Below, piece after piece: positions 45,653 through 54,649 of a stretch of DNA of 64,000 nucleotides. The DNA is taken from NCBI RefSeq assembly GCF_000763385.1, contig NZ_JQFA01000004.1:434001-498000 (forward strand), in the 5' to 3' direction. The DNA comes from Leptolyngbya sp. KIOST-1. GTDB lineage: Bacteria; Cyanobacteriota; Cyanobacteriia; Phormidesmidales; Phormidesmidaceae. Position 1 is the first letter of the stretch. Every line of letters begins with the position of its first letter. The notes beneath the pieces were generated by a model, which searched no databases, was not told where the DNA came from, and saw only the letters and a list, made by a program, of their open reading frames with translations. The translations under genes were made by a program, and so were the position numbers.

Positions 45653-46240
45653 CTACCAGGCCACGTAGGGCAGTTGGGCCGCTGTGGCGCGAATCGCCTC
45701 GGCGTTGGCCACCAGCTGACCACAGGCATCCCAGGTGCCCGCCAAAAAGGCCTGGCGCACCCCCTCGGGCATGGTAATGGCCCCGGTCTCAGCGCCAAAC
45801 TGCACGGTTTGGGAGCCCAGGTCAAGGCGGATGGGGGCGGTGGGGTTGGTCTCCAGGGCGGCCTGCACCCGCTCGACCACCTCAGCGGTGCCGGTCAAAC
45901 AGGGAATACCGATCGCGACACAGTTGCCAAAGAAAATTTCGGCAAAGCTTTCCCCCAGCACCGCCGTGATTCCCCAGCGGGCGATCGCCTGGGGGGCATG
46001 CTCCCGCGAGGAACCGCAGCCAAAGTTGCGGTTGACCACCAAAATTGTTGCGCCCTGGTACTGGGGCTGGTCAAAGGGGTGGCGGCCCTCCAGGGCGGCC
46101 CGGTCGTCGGCGAACACCTGCTCGCCCAGCCCATCAAAGGTGACACACTTCAGAAACCGGGCTGGAATGATGCGATCGGTGTCGATGTCGTTGCCCCGTA
46201 GCGGAATGCCGGTGCCTGTGATCTGCTCTATCTGTGCCAC
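45653..46240 (-). CDS. leuD: 3-isopropylmalate dehydratase small subunit
   Basis: The 195 residues run from GTG 46240, which has AAAGGAG eight bases upstream; the longer open frame is not family-like. [31 protein letters not shown] and [16 protein letters not shown] are the LeuD signatures. With LeuC it isomerises 2- to 3-isopropylmalate in leucine synthesis. leuC is not adjacent, as is common in cyanobacteria. Confidence 0.95.
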   Translation of the reverse strand: MAQIEQITGTGIPLRGNDIDTDRIIPARFLKCVTFDGLGEQVFADDRAALEGRHPFDQPQYQGATILVVNRNFGCGSSREHAPQAIARWGITAVLGESFAEIFFGNCVAIGIPCLTGTAEVVERVQAALETNPTAPIRLDLGSQTVQFGAETGAITMPEGVRQAFLAGTWDACGQLVANAEAIRATAAQLPYVAW

Positions 46241-46429
46241 TGCGATCGCTCCTTTCCCTTGGGCCTTGCCTGAACCAGCGGACCACCTCCACCGAGGTTG
46301 CCGCCTATCAATAGTAGCGTCTGAACGCACCCCCAGCATGGGGTTCACGGTCCTGGGCAGGGGCATTCTGGCGGCTCCAGGCAGGGTTAAAATCTTGAGT
46401 TTTCCAACCCTGTGAGAGCAACCGTTAAC

Positions 46430-47047
46430 CCAACCATAAACTTTGGTATCATCCCTGGCCATGCCCGTATCAGAGGAGTATCTTAATAGATAAGGAAGTA
46501 AATCACCTGACATCAAAACCTGATTTCTTCCCCTGACAGATCAAATAGTTCAGTCCTGTTAAATAGGAGGTACGTTATCGATTTAACGTCTGAATCTATT
46601 TCGTCAAATACCAGCAGCACTTTACTCGGTTGTTGATATTTCTCGCTTTAACTGGTAGAGAGCTCTGTAAGAAATGCCCAGAGACGCTATAAACCCCACG
46701 CGATGGTTTCTTTACGACGGCATTTAAACATCTCTATTTCATCGGAACTTACTTGAGGAAAACTCTCAAGTTAACCAGTCAAAGTGCTGCTGTCTCCGAG
46801 TTGTTTTCAATGTAACTTGTCTAAGGATTTCTTCTCTACGGCAAGACTGTTAGTTACAGGCTAAAGGTTAAATTTTAGAGGCTCCCAGCGGTTTTTCTGT
46901 TGGGAGCCTCTTGCATGTCAGTTAAAAGATTTGATATCCTTATGATTTTTAATGCACAAGTTATATTTACTTTGCTTTGCCTCATTTGCAAGGCAGTAGT
47001 ATAGCTTGCAGGCATGGCATGGTAAGTAAGCATCTAAAGTCTGACAG
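46430..47047. other. AT-rich intergenic region with a possible small RNA
   Basis: Composition shifts from GC-rich to AT-rich near 46430. No convincing gene is present up to 47047. A hairpin with perfect 10-bp arms GAGGCTCCCA (46878-46887) and TGGGAGCCTC (46901-46910) looks like the 3' end of a transcript, perhaps a small RNA from the plus strand starting in the region 46550-46800. Only two T follow the stem on that strand. Confidence 0.35.
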
Positions 47048-47749
47048 ATGTGCAACTCAACAACTGGTTTTTTGCAAATAACCTGGCAACAAGTGCAAGC
47101 TCAGATAAATGGTCTTGCACTTATAGATTTCTTTCAGATGGCAGAAAGTCTAGCTGTTATGGCAGGCCTTATTATTGCAGTCAGGACATACCTTTATCAG
47201 GCAAAGCAGGCAAGAATAGGTAATTCATTCTCACTGATAGATAGTTTCACAAGAAATATAAAAAGATCAGATATTGAAGTGCTTGAAGAAATAGCACGTA
47301 GTACCTACGACGGGATATATGGTTTAGAACCAGGATGTTTTTTAGCCTACAGCCATCAGAAAAGAAAAGCAGTTAACTATCCCTTAAGGGATTTATTCGT
47401 ACCAGAGGGAAGAGGGTGTTACCTTGATGCTTGTTTCAACGATGACGACTTAAGTCAAGAAGCATTTGCTGTTGAAGTAGGTATTTCACCAGTAAGGGAT
47501 ATAGCAGAAGAACTAAATATCATTGCTTACGAGGTTTTAAAAGGAGGGATTGACATCAGGATAGTAAATTATGAATTAGGTCATCTCATCACAACTATGT
47601 GCAATCTTTTGGACTCTGTTATTTATTACAATCCAGAGGACTTGCTGGGAATCAGAAGTATTAAGGATCGATTTGGATATTTGCTTGAGTTAAGAGATTT
47701 GCTGGATAAGAAGAGATTGCCTCAAAAATCATTTGCCAATATGAGTTAG
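47048..47749 (+). CDS. AT-rich orphan protein with N-terminal membrane span
   Basis: A 233-residue protein whose base and codon use differ strongly from its neighbours (many AAA, ATA, TTT and AGA codons), a sign of recent transfer. A span lies at about residues 30-48 (MAESLAVMAGLIIAVRTYLY), followed by KQARIGNSFSLIDSFTRNIK, a layout seen in small membrane-anchored proteins of phage and defence islands. The rest is helical and acidic. No catalytic motif is visible and no family is recognised. Its stop codon lies inside its own terminator. Confidence 0.75.
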   Translation: MCNSTTGFLQITWQQVQAQINGLALIDFFQMAESLAVMAGLIIAVRTYLYQAKQARIGNSFSLIDSFTRNIKRSDIEVLEEIARSTYDGIYGLEPGCFLAYSHQKRKAVNYPLRDLFVPEGRGCYLDACFNDDDLSQEAFAVEVGISPVRDIAEELNIIAYEVLKGGIDIRIVNYELGHLITTMCNLLDSVIYYNPEDLLGIRSIKDRFGYLLELRDLLDKKRLPQKSFANMS

Positions 47750-47774
47750 CCTTTTCAAGGAGAAAGGCTAACTC
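47743..47774 (+). terminator. Terminator overlapping the stop codon of the AT-rich gene
   Basis: Perfect 12-bp arms GAGTTAGCCTTT at 47743-47754 and AAAGGCTAACTC at 47763-47774; the TAG stop (47747-47749) is part of the stem. No long T-run follows, so function as a terminator is probable but not certain. Confidence 0.65.
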
Positions 47775-47821
47775 ATCCAAGTTGAAGCGTAAAGAACAGT
47801 GCTCTAGTTTACAAAGGCGAG

Positions 47822-48052
47822 TTACCCTGCAACGCGATCGCTGCTGGGGCCGTGAATCAGCTCCGATAGCTCGGGCAGCACCAGGTCACTCTGGGCGACG
47901 GGGGCAAGCCCAGCCGCCGAAATCGGTTCCTCGATTGGCGCGGGGGCCATCATGTCGCTGGGCAAAAAGATGCGGGCACTCACCGCCAGCATCGCCACCG
48001 CAAAAATCAGCACAATCAGCAGGGGGGCAATGTAGGACCGAAAAAACGACAT
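47822..48052 (-). CDS. Small single-span membrane protein, conserved in cyanobacteria
   Basis: A 76-residue protein: FFRSYIAPLLIVLIFAVAML makes one membrane span near the N-terminus, followed by AVSARIFLPSDMMAPAPIEE and a soluble acidic tail. The span plus RIFLPSD..APAP pattern looks familiar from cyanobacterial small proteins of unknown function. It stands alone and faces the AT-rich gene. Confidence 0.65.
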   Translation of the reverse strand: MSFFRSYIAPLLIVLIFAVAMLAVSARIFLPSDMMAPAPIEEPISAAGLAPVAQSDLVLPELSELIHGPSSDRVAG

Positions 48053-48162
48053 AGGGCGATCGCGTGTGAAGGGATGTAACCGTTATTTTCATCTTACATG
48101 CAACCGCGAGCGAGATAGGTGACTCGGGCGATCGAGCGATCTAGACGTTCACGGCTCACCCC

Positions 48163-48236
48163 CCCCTACCCATCCATCCACTCACCCACCCATCCACTCA
48201 CCCACCCATCCACTCACCCACTTACTCATCCACCCC
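48163..48236. repeat. Short tandem repeats at the 3' end of the symporter gene
   Basis: A 16-bp unit CCCATCCACTCACCCA is repeated three times with further partial copies on both sides. The array runs into the last codons and stop of the symporter gene at 48222. Confidence 0.85.
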
Positions 48237-50006
48237 CGCCCTAGGCACAGGCATCGCGGTCTTACCCAGGCGTCGCAGACCAACCCAGCCCGCGACCGCC
48301 ACCAGCAGCCAAAACCAGCCGGTGAGGGGTTGGTAGAGCAAAAAACCGCCCACCCCCAGCATGGCCCCCAGCAGCAGCAGCAGGGCGGCACCAGCCCTGA
48401 GCAAATCGAGCCCCAGGGCCTGGGCCGGCCAGAGCCCCGTGCGCTGGCGCTGGCGCTGCCAGCCCGGGCCGCCGGGGCGGACTTTGCTGTAGAAGGTGTC
48501 CAGGGTGGCATCGCTCTCCGGGGCGGTGAGCAGCATGGTGAGCACCCAAATCACCGTGGTGATGGCGGTGGTGACCAGCAGCCGCAGGCCAAAGTCGGGA
48601 ATCGTCAGAAGGGGCACGACGCTGGTAACCAGGCCCACCAGAAAACCAGCCAGCATGGAGGCCAGTTCGGCGGCGGCGTTAATGCGCCACCAGAACCAGC
48701 GCAAGATCAGCACCAGCCCCGGCCCAGTGCCGATCGCAATCACCAGACGAAACACCGTGGCCACATCCTGGGAATAAAAGGCGGCGATCGCCCCCAGCCC
48801 TGTCACCACCACCGAGGCAATCCGCCCAGCCAGCACCAACTCAGTCTCGGTGGCCGTGGGGCGCACAAACCGCCCGTACAGGTCGTTGGTCAGGTACGAG
48901 GCACCCCAGTTGATCAGAGTAGACACCGTGCTCATAAAGGCGGCAATCAGCGAGGCCACCACCAGCCCCAGCAGTACCGGTGGTAAGAAGTCCAGCATCA
49001 GCATCGGGTAGCCTAGCTCCCGGTCCTCCAAATTGGGGTAGATCACCACCGCCGCCAGGGCCACTACCACCCAGGGCCAGGTGCGAACGACGTAGTGCAG
49101 AATGTTGAAAAACCAGGCCGCTTTTTCGGCCTCGGCCTCATCCTTCGAGGCGGCCAGGCGCTGAATAAACTCGCCGCCCCCGTCACTGCGGCGAAAGGCC
49201 CACCACTGCAAGGTGACATAGGCCAAAAAGGTGCTGATAGAAATACCGGCGGTCTCGCTCCACTGGTACCAGCCGCCCGCCCCCCGCTCCAGGGGCACAA
49301 AGGCCAGCAGGTCGGTGCCGCCGGTGGCCCTCACCTGGTCGATCAGGTTGCCCATGCCGCCCAGGTTGATTACTGCCGCCGCCGCCACAATTACAGCGCC
49401 CAGCAGCGCCAGAAAAAACTGGAAAAAGTCGGTCGCCACTACCCCCCAAAGCCCAGAAAACCCGGCGTAGATCAGCACCAGCACGCTGACCCCAACCACG
49501 CTCAAGAGCTTCAGGCTCTCGCCGGGTTCCACCCCAAACGCCTGCCAGATCTGCAGGGCGTCGATCACCTTGACCATGGCCAGCATGGCATAGCCAATGC
49601 CGATGCAGTTGATCGGCACCGCAAACAAAAACGCCTTGATGCCCCGCAGCCAGGCGGCGGTGGCCCCGCCGTAGCGCAGCTCCGTCAGCTCGGCATCGGT
49701 AATGATTTCCGACCGTCGCCACAGGCGAGCAAAGACGTAGATCATCACCACGTGGGCAATGCCAAAGCTCCACCACTCCCAGTTACCGGCAATGCCCCGG
49801 GTGCCCACCACCCCAGCAATGTACAGGGGCGTGTCGATGGAGAAGGTGGTAGCCGCCATGCTGGTGCCCGCCAGCCACCAAGGCAGCGATCGCCCCGACA
49901 CAAAAAAATCCACCAGCCCGCCCGCTGCCCGGCGGGAGAGGTACAGGCCCAGAGCCAGACTGAAGGCCAGATAGGCCGCCACAATCACCCAGTCAATCCA
50001 AATCAC
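48222..50006 (-). CDS. Sodium:solute symporter (SSS family), long form
   Basis: A 594-residue membrane protein with about 14 spans. SSS motifs include VIVAAYLAFSLALGLYLSRR at the start, SMAATTFSIDTPLYIAGVVG, DAELTELRYGG and AFMSTVSTLINWGASYLTND, which holds the Na2-site Ser/Thr. It should import a solute with Na+, and the aromatic-rich second span recalls sugar or polyol carriers, but the substrate is unknown. It lies 44 bp behind a Cys-less redoxin gene, which itself follows a peroxiredoxin gene. The stop lies in a short tandem repeat array. Confidence 0.9.
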   Translation of the reverse strand: MIWIDWVIVAAYLAFSLALGLYLSRRAAGGLVDFFVSGRSLPWWLAGTSMAATTFSIDTPLYIAGVVGTRGIAGNWEWWSFGIAHVVMIYVFARLWRRSEIITDAELTELRYGGATAAWLRGIKAFLFAVPINCIGIGYAMLAMVKVIDALQIWQAFGVEPGESLKLLSVVGVSVLVLIYAGFSGLWGVVATDFFQFFLALLGAVIVAAAAVINLGGMGNLIDQVRATGGTDLLAFVPLERGAGGWYQWSETAGISISTFLAYVTLQWWAFRRSDGGGEFIQRLAASKDEAEAEKAAWFFNILHYVVRTWPWVVVALAAVVIYPNLEDRELGYPMLMLDFLPPVLLGLVVASLIAAFMSTVSTLINWGASYLTNDLYGRFVRPTATETELVLAGRIASVVVTGLGAIAAFYSQDVATVFRLVIAIGTGPGLVLILRWFWWRINAAAELASMLAGFLVGLVTSVVPLLTIPDFGLRLLVTTAITTVIWVLTMLLTAPESDATLDTFYSKVRPGGPGWQRQRQRTGLWPAQALGLDLLRAGAALLLLLGAMLGVGGFLLYQPLTGWFWLLVAVAGWVGLRRLGKTAMPVPRAGVDE

Positions 50007-50050
50007 AGCGGGGTCCCCGTCAAAGTCCGATTGCTATCTTGCCACACTCC

Positions 50051-50590
50051 CTACAGCCGCTCCAGCGCCCCCAGCAGGGCGTCGGGCCAGGCCACTGGGT
50101 GCAGCAACGAGAACAGGTGGCAGTAGCGCAGTCGCCCCTGGGCATCGAGCAGGAACTGGGCCGGCAGCGGCCCGCCCAACCCCTGGCCGGTGTGGTAAGC
50201 CCGAAAAACCGCGCCGTCCGGGTCGCTGAGCAGTGGCAGACCCAGATCCAGATCGTCGATCACCGCCTGGGTCTGGCGCTGGGGCTGGGGACTGATTGCC
50301 AATACCTCTGCACCGATGTCGCGGAACCGGGTATAGGCGCTGTTGATGGCGACTAGATGGGACTGGCTGTCGGCGCTGTAGGCGATCGCCGCTGGAATTC
50401 GGCAGAACAGCAGCACCACGGGCTGTTTACCCCGCCAGTTAGCCAGCCGCACCGTTCGCTGAAAGGTCACATCCCAGAGGGCAAAGTCGGGAGGAATCTG
50501 GCCCAGGGGCAAGGCCAATCGCGGCGGTACAGGCACCCAATACCGTCCCCACACGCCCCTGCCCCCGCTCAATGATGGTGTCGCCTGCAT
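50051..50590 (-). CDS. AhpC/TSA-fold protein lacking the peroxidatic cysteine
   Basis: A 179-residue thioredoxin-fold protein with IPPDFALWDVTFQRTVRLAN, VLLFCRIPAAIAY and DLGLPLLSDPDGAVFRAYH, followed by PAQFLLDAQGRLRYCHLFSL. In peroxiredoxins the position aligned with Tyr71 holds the peroxidatic Cys within PxxxTxxC; here it is absent, and the only nearby Cys is Cys63, on the strand before the loop. It is probably not a classical peroxidase. It lies between a true 2-Cys peroxiredoxin gene (73 bp upstream) and the symporter gene. Confidence 0.78.
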   Translation of the reverse strand: MQATPSLSGGRGVWGRYWVPVPPRLALPLGQIPPDFALWDVTFQRTVRLANWRGKQPVVLLFCRIPAAIAYSADSQSHLVAINSAYTRFRDIGAEVLAISPQPQRQTQAVIDDLDLGLPLLSDPDGAVFRAYHTGQGLGGPLPAQFLLDAQGRLRYCHLFSLLHPVAWPDALLGALERL

Positions 50591-50663
50591 CGTAGCCTTT
50601 TCAACCTGTGCCCCAGCCCATTAAACCCGATTGGCGGCGATGGCCCTTAGCGGGACGCTAAAG

Positions 50664-51269
50664 CTAAACCTCAGCGAAAAATTCCCGCGCCTTCACGGGA
50701 TCGGGGGTCATGGTTTTAGCCCCCGGCTGCCAATCCACCGGGCAAACCTCATCGGGATTGGTCTGTACGTGCTGAATGGCCTGGAGCACCCGCAGGGTTT
50801 CGTCAACCTTGCGGCCAAAGGCCAGGTTGTTGATGGTGGCGTGCTGCAACACTCCGTCGCGGTCAACGATGAACAGCCCCCGCAGGGCCACCCCGCTGTC
50901 GGAGTCCAGCACGTTGTAGGCCGCGCTAATATCCTTTTTGATGTCAGATACCAGGGGGTAGTTGAGGTCGCCAACACCGCCAAGCTTGCGCTCGGTTTGA
51001 ATCCAGGCCAGATGAGCAAACTCGCTGTCTACGGAAATCCCCAAAATTTCAGCATTGAGAGCCTCAAACTCGCTGTAGCGATCGCTGAACGCAGCAATTT
51101 CGGTAGGACAGACAAAGGTAAAGTCGAGGGGGTAGAAAAACAGCACGACATACCTACCCCGGTAGTCGGACAGCTTGACCGTTTTGAAGTTCTGATCGAC
51201 TACGGCCGTAGCGCTAAAGTCGGGGGCCATCTGGCCAACCCGCAAGCAGCCGTCTCTCGAATCAGTCAT
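50664..51269 (-). CDS. Typical 2-Cys peroxiredoxin
   Basis: A 201-residue protein. The peroxidatic Cys54 is in [12 protein letters not shown] and the resolving Cys176 in [11 protein letters not shown]. The GGLG motif is present as GGVG, and the chain ends REFFAEV without the C-terminal YF motif, so inactivation by overoxidation may differ from the sensitive type. It reduces peroxides with electrons from thioredoxin. The tRNA-Met gene lies 29 bp upstream on the same strand. Confidence 0.95.
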   Translation of the reverse strand: MTDSRDGCLRVGQMAPDFSATAVVDQNFKTVKLSDYRGRYVVLFFYPLDFTFVCPTEIAAFSDRYSEFEALNAEILGISVDSEFAHLAWIQTERKLGGVGDLNYPLVSDIKKDISAAYNVLDSDSGVALRGLFIVDRDGVLQHATINNLAFGRKVDETLRVLQAIQHVQTNPDEVCPVDWQPGAKTMTPDPVKAREFFAEV

Positions 51270-51298
51270 GGGTCTCCCCCCTCAAGGAGTGGATAAAA

Positions 51299-51370
51299 TG
51301 GCTCAGGCGTGATTTGAACACGCGACCAAGGGCTTATGAGTCCCCTGCTCTACCACTGAGCTACTGAGCC
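51299..51370 (-). tRNA. tRNA-Met (anticodon CAT)
   Basis: A cloverleaf on the minus strand: acceptor GGCTCAG / CTGAGCC (perfect 7 bp), D stem GCTC/GAGC, anticodon loop CTCATAA, and T arm GCGTG-TTCAAAT-CACGC. CCA is not encoded. The anticodon stem has a mismatch at its loop-closing pair (A31-G39). CAT could also mark tRNA-Ile with a modified C34. The acceptor is fully paired at 1-72, so it is not an initiator; elongator Met is most likely. Confidence 0.93.
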
Positions 51371-51512
51371 GTAGCATGGGTATAGACCAACTCAAGCAGT
51401 GGTCTATAGGTCAACCAACAGTTAATGAATCTATCACAGAATAGCCAAGATACCAAGCAACTCCAGGCAATTTTGATCCCAGCGGCAATCTCTACAAAAG
51501 CAACAAATCAAA

Positions 51513-51543
51513 CAGGCGAACCAGTAGGGTACTGGCTCGCCTG
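51513..51543 (-). terminator. Terminator of the LysM/M23 peptidase gene
   Basis: Arms CAGGCGAACCAGTA at 51513-51526 and TACTGGCTCGCCTG at 51530-51543 pair with one G-U-type mismatch around a 3-base loop. On the minus strand the stem is followed by TTTGATTTG, and it lies 22 bp after the stop codon. Confidence 0.8.
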
Positions 51544-51565
51544 CAAACAGTCGGCTACACCAGGG

Positions 51566-53794
51566 TTAGCGACTTGGCAAAAGGGCCATTGGGTTGACCG
51601 TTCCGGTGTTGGGCAGGTGAACCTCAAAGTGGAGGTGAGGGCCAGTACTAAAACCTGTGCTTCCCATCGCAGCAATCTGCTGTCCCTGGCGCACCTGCTC
51701 CCCTTCCCGCACCATCAGGCGACTATTGTGGGCATAGCGGGTCATGCTGCCGTCAGGGTGGCGAATATCCACCAGGTTGCCGTAGCCACCGGAGTTCCAG
51801 CCAGAGCGCACAACCACTCCCGAAGCCGCTGCCACGATCGGGGTACCCACTGGACCAGCGATATCAATACCCCGGTGCATCCGGCCCCAGCGCCAGCCGT
51901 AGCCTGAGGTAAACACGCCCTGGGTGGGCCAAATAAAGCCAGCGGATAGCTGGGGAGCCTCAGGCAAAAACTCGTCAGCCCCTGGCATCATCGGCATTGA
52001 GGGTGACACCGTCTGCCCTACCGGCAGGGTCGGCGCTACCCGATAGGCATCGGCACCCAGCGGGGCGGCCGCCAGCAGCTGGCTCGGGATACTGCCCCGC
52101 TCCGCCTGAACAGCGTCAACCTCAGTCGGCTGAGTAGACAGATCTGCGGCAGGCTCAATCGAAGGTCTGAGGACCGCTACAGCCTGGGGTTCGTCCTTGG
52201 CAACATCTGCTGCCACGTCGGTGACGGACCATTGAGTTTCGGAGGTTTGGGCACTCTCCCTGGCCGACAGAGCCGTAGCAGCGGAGGTCTGCGATGCATC
52301 CGGCCCGCCTAGCCCTGAAGCCGCCAAAGCCACGGGCTGAGAGGTATGGTACTCCAGGTTGGCCGTTGAGCTAGCAGCATCCGTGCGGCTCCGCTCCAGT
52401 TCCGCCCTCGCTTCACGAATGCGAGCGTTTAGCTCGTTGCGATCGATCAGAGCACTGTTGGACTCACGAATGCGGGCCAGGTGGTCGCGAATGACCTGGT
52501 CACGGCTGCGGGGAGCTGCGGCCAAATTGCTGGTCGCCACCTGGACAGCGGTCTCAACCTCTAATACTTCCGCCTCTAACACTTCAGCGGTAGTGGCCGA
52601 TGCGACTGGAATGCTAAGGCTGTCACCAACGACTAAAGACTCAGGCCGCTCGACCGAACGGTTGTGGCTGAGCAACTCGTCTAGGGTGACCCCGTTGCGC
52701 GAGGCAATGGACCAGAGGGTGTCGCCTGGCTTGACCTGGTAGGAGCGCAGAGTGCCAAGATCGGCGGCTGTTTCTGCACCAGTGGCTCGAAGGGGCAGGG
52801 CGGCGAGCGCTAGATCTTTTTTGCTGTCGGCAGTCTGCGCCGTTACTGGGGCGATCGCAACCGTTTCACGGGTGGCAACAGGCACGTCCTCGGCAGCGAG
52901 GGGGAGACTGGCTCCCAGCGAATCGGCTGCTACCGATGCAGTCGCGTTTGCCTCAGCCACGGGCACCTGGGCCTGCGGCTGACTGCTGGCCTGTACAGCC
53001 TGGGCCTCGGCCACCAGCCAAGTCTGGTCAGCGTCAGCCGAAACTGGTTTGGCGGCATCGCTTGCGGTCTCGGGCCGCTCAGCAACAGCTTCGTCAGCCT
53101 TGGGGGCTAAGGCAGTTACATCCTCTTCAGCTGACGGATGCTCAGCGGTTTCGTAATTACTCTCCAGCGCCAGGAGGTCTGCTGAGAGAGCCTCACCTTC
53201 TTCCAGGGACAGGCTCTCATCAATGGACCAGGCCTGCTCTAATTCGTCGACGGAGGGAATATCGCCTGTGGTCAACAATCCGTTGGCCGCGAGTAAATCT
53301 CCACCGACTCCTCCCACAGCGGGAGTTTTGAGGGTCAGGCGAGAGGTGTCGGCGGCGACGGACAGATTATCCATACCTACGGCAGGTACCCGGATAACCT
53401 GACCAACCCGTATCATGTCATCGGCAACAATGCCGTTGGCTACTTTGATGGACTGGACGTCGGCTTCGTGCTTAGCCGCAATTTTCCAGAGACTCTCACC
53501 GGGTTCAACCGTGTGATAGGCCGATGGGGTAATGGCTGAGGCTGGCACCAGCTTGGGCGTTGGGCCTTGCTCGCGCTTGGCAGCGGGCAATACGGTCAAG
53601 TGAGAGCCGTCGGCAGCTAGGGCAAGCTCGGGTTCTGTGAGAAATGGAGCAGTGGCTCCAAAGGACAGGGCCAGGCCCAGCATGGCTGCTGAGGTTTGCA
53701 CTCGACGATAACCTCCTGAAGTCTCAGATTGAGCGCCACTCAAACTAGGGGGTAGACAGTCAACTTCAGACTCTTTGGGAACTACGCGTTTCAA
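51566..53794 (-). CDS. Secreted peptidoglycan hydrolase: two LysM domains plus M23 peptidase
   Basis: The 742 residues start at TTG 53794, which has AGGAGGT six bases upstream. A hydrophobic signal/anchor lies at about 36-53. LysM1 (YHTVEPGESLWKIAAKHEAD onward) is at about 93-137 and LysM2 (YQVKPGDTLWSIASRNG) at about 345-390. A long Ala/Glu/Thr-rich, low-complexity linker separates the domains. The C-terminal M23 domain has MHRGIDIAGPVGTPI and GPHLHFEVHLP with the zinc-binding His and Asp. LysM domains bind glycan, and M23 enzymes (NlpD/EnvC-like or active lysostaphin-type) cut cross-links in septation and wall turnover. Confidence 0.92.
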   Translation of the reverse strand: MKRVVPKESEVDCLPPSLSGAQSETSGGYRRVQTSAAMLGLALSFGATAPFLTEPELALAADGSHLTVLPAAKREQGPTPKLVPASAITPSAYHTVEPGESLWKIAAKHEADVQSIKVANGIVADDMIRVGQVIRVPAVGMDNLSVAADTSRLTLKTPAVGGVGGDLLAANGLLTTGDIPSVDELEQAWSIDESLSLEEGEALSADLLALESNYETAEHPSAEEDVTALAPKADEAVAERPETASDAAKPVSADADQTWLVAEAQAVQASSQPQAQVPVAEANATASVAADSLGASLPLAAEDVPVATRETVAIAPVTAQTADSKKDLALAALPLRATGAETAADLGTLRSYQVKPGDTLWSIASRNGVTLDELLSHNRSVERPESLVVGDSLSIPVASATTAEVLEAEVLEVETAVQVATSNLAAAPRSRDQVIRDHLARIRESNSALIDRNELNARIREARAELERSRTDAASSTANLEYHTSQPVALAASGLGGPDASQTSAATALSARESAQTSETQWSVTDVAADVAKDEPQAVAVLRPSIEPAADLSTQPTEVDAVQAERGSIPSQLLAAAPLGADAYRVAPTLPVGQTVSPSMPMMPGADEFLPEAPQLSAGFIWPTQGVFTSGYGWRWGRMHRGIDIAGPVGTPIVAAASGVVVRSGWNSGGYGNLVDIRHPDGSMTRYAHNSRLMVREGEQVRQGQQIAAMGSTGFSTGPHLHFEVHLPNTGTVNPMALLPSR

Positions 53795-54649
53795 GGAACG
53801 ACCTCCTGTAAACCAGCGCTTAACAGCCTGTAAAGAGCCTTACTAAGCAGCGATAGAAAGGGTAAGCAAGGGCTAAAAACCTTTTCGCTCAAGCGGTGTA
53901 AGGCAGACTGTTAGCAGAAGAACAACAACGGATCGACAGATTTACGCCTTGGCTTGGTAACAATAACCCGCTTTGGCAACCTAGGCAAGTTTACATGACT
54001 TAACACGAAAAGCAATACCCATTAGTTTCTGTCATTTCCCTGAACTCCAAGCTCGTGACCGGGAACTTCACGTGCACAACATAAACGTTTAACCCCAAAA
54101 AAAAGTATTTGGCAAGCGTATCGCTATCAGTCCGGGTAAGTCGATCCGGTGGTCAACTCAGCTATCTCTGGGCGAAGTGAAAATAGCTATGCCCGAGTCT
54201 GAAAAGCTTGGAAAGCCTTGAATTGAGAGCCTGATCGGGGTTTTGGCAACAGCCTTGATCAGGGGCTTTAAACCCTGGGCTAACCCCAAAAGAGGGGCGA
54301 TTGTGACAGGTGATATAAATTTCTTATCTAGAGCCATCCTTTTTTGTATCCTCGACAACCGCTTATTTTTAGCGGCTTTTTTTTGAGTATGGATGGTCTT
54401 TAAGTCAAGCCGGAAGTTGGGGGTCAAATCCTAAAAAACAGCGAAAACTCAGGAGTTCAGACCTTTCTATGCCGGTTTAACCCAAAGCTCTGCGAGCCGG
54501 TGTATCGATTACTCAATGGCTATTGATAGAACTGCGGCCAGGGTGGTAAAGGCCGACGTCCCTTCCCCTGCCAGGGGAGGGGTTTGGGGCTGCCGGCAGG
54601 GGACGCGATCGCTAACCAACCGGCATTTCCGGTTGAATTCAAGCCCCGT
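53795..54649. other. Intergenic region with an orphan plus-strand terminator
   Basis: No supported gene lies in these 855 bases. A clear plus-strand terminator (CCGCT-N7-AGCGG followed by eight T) occupies 54357-54388, but no plus-strand gene precedes it, so a small RNA is possible. Another inverted pair CCTGATC / GATCAGG lies at about 54230-54265. A minus-strand hairpin AACCGG-CATTT-CCGGTT at 54618-54634 lies behind trmL and may end its transcript. The upstream part must hold the promoter of the LysM/M23 gene. Confidence 0.5.

Noticed and set aside
22282..48236. Tandem arrays at 22282-22330 and 48163-48236 considered as CRISPR
   Set aside because: Units are 13-16 bp and directly abut with no unique spacers, and no cas gene is in the window.
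53795..54150. c-di-AMP riboswitch before the LysM/M23 gene
   Set aside because: Such riboswitches often precede wall hydrolases, but the conserved GGGGAGCC-like and GGGUGAA-like segments are not found.
54158..54427. 89-codon minus-strand frame
   Set aside because: Overlaps a clear plus-strand terminator, is Lys-rich from A/T-runs and shows no family features.
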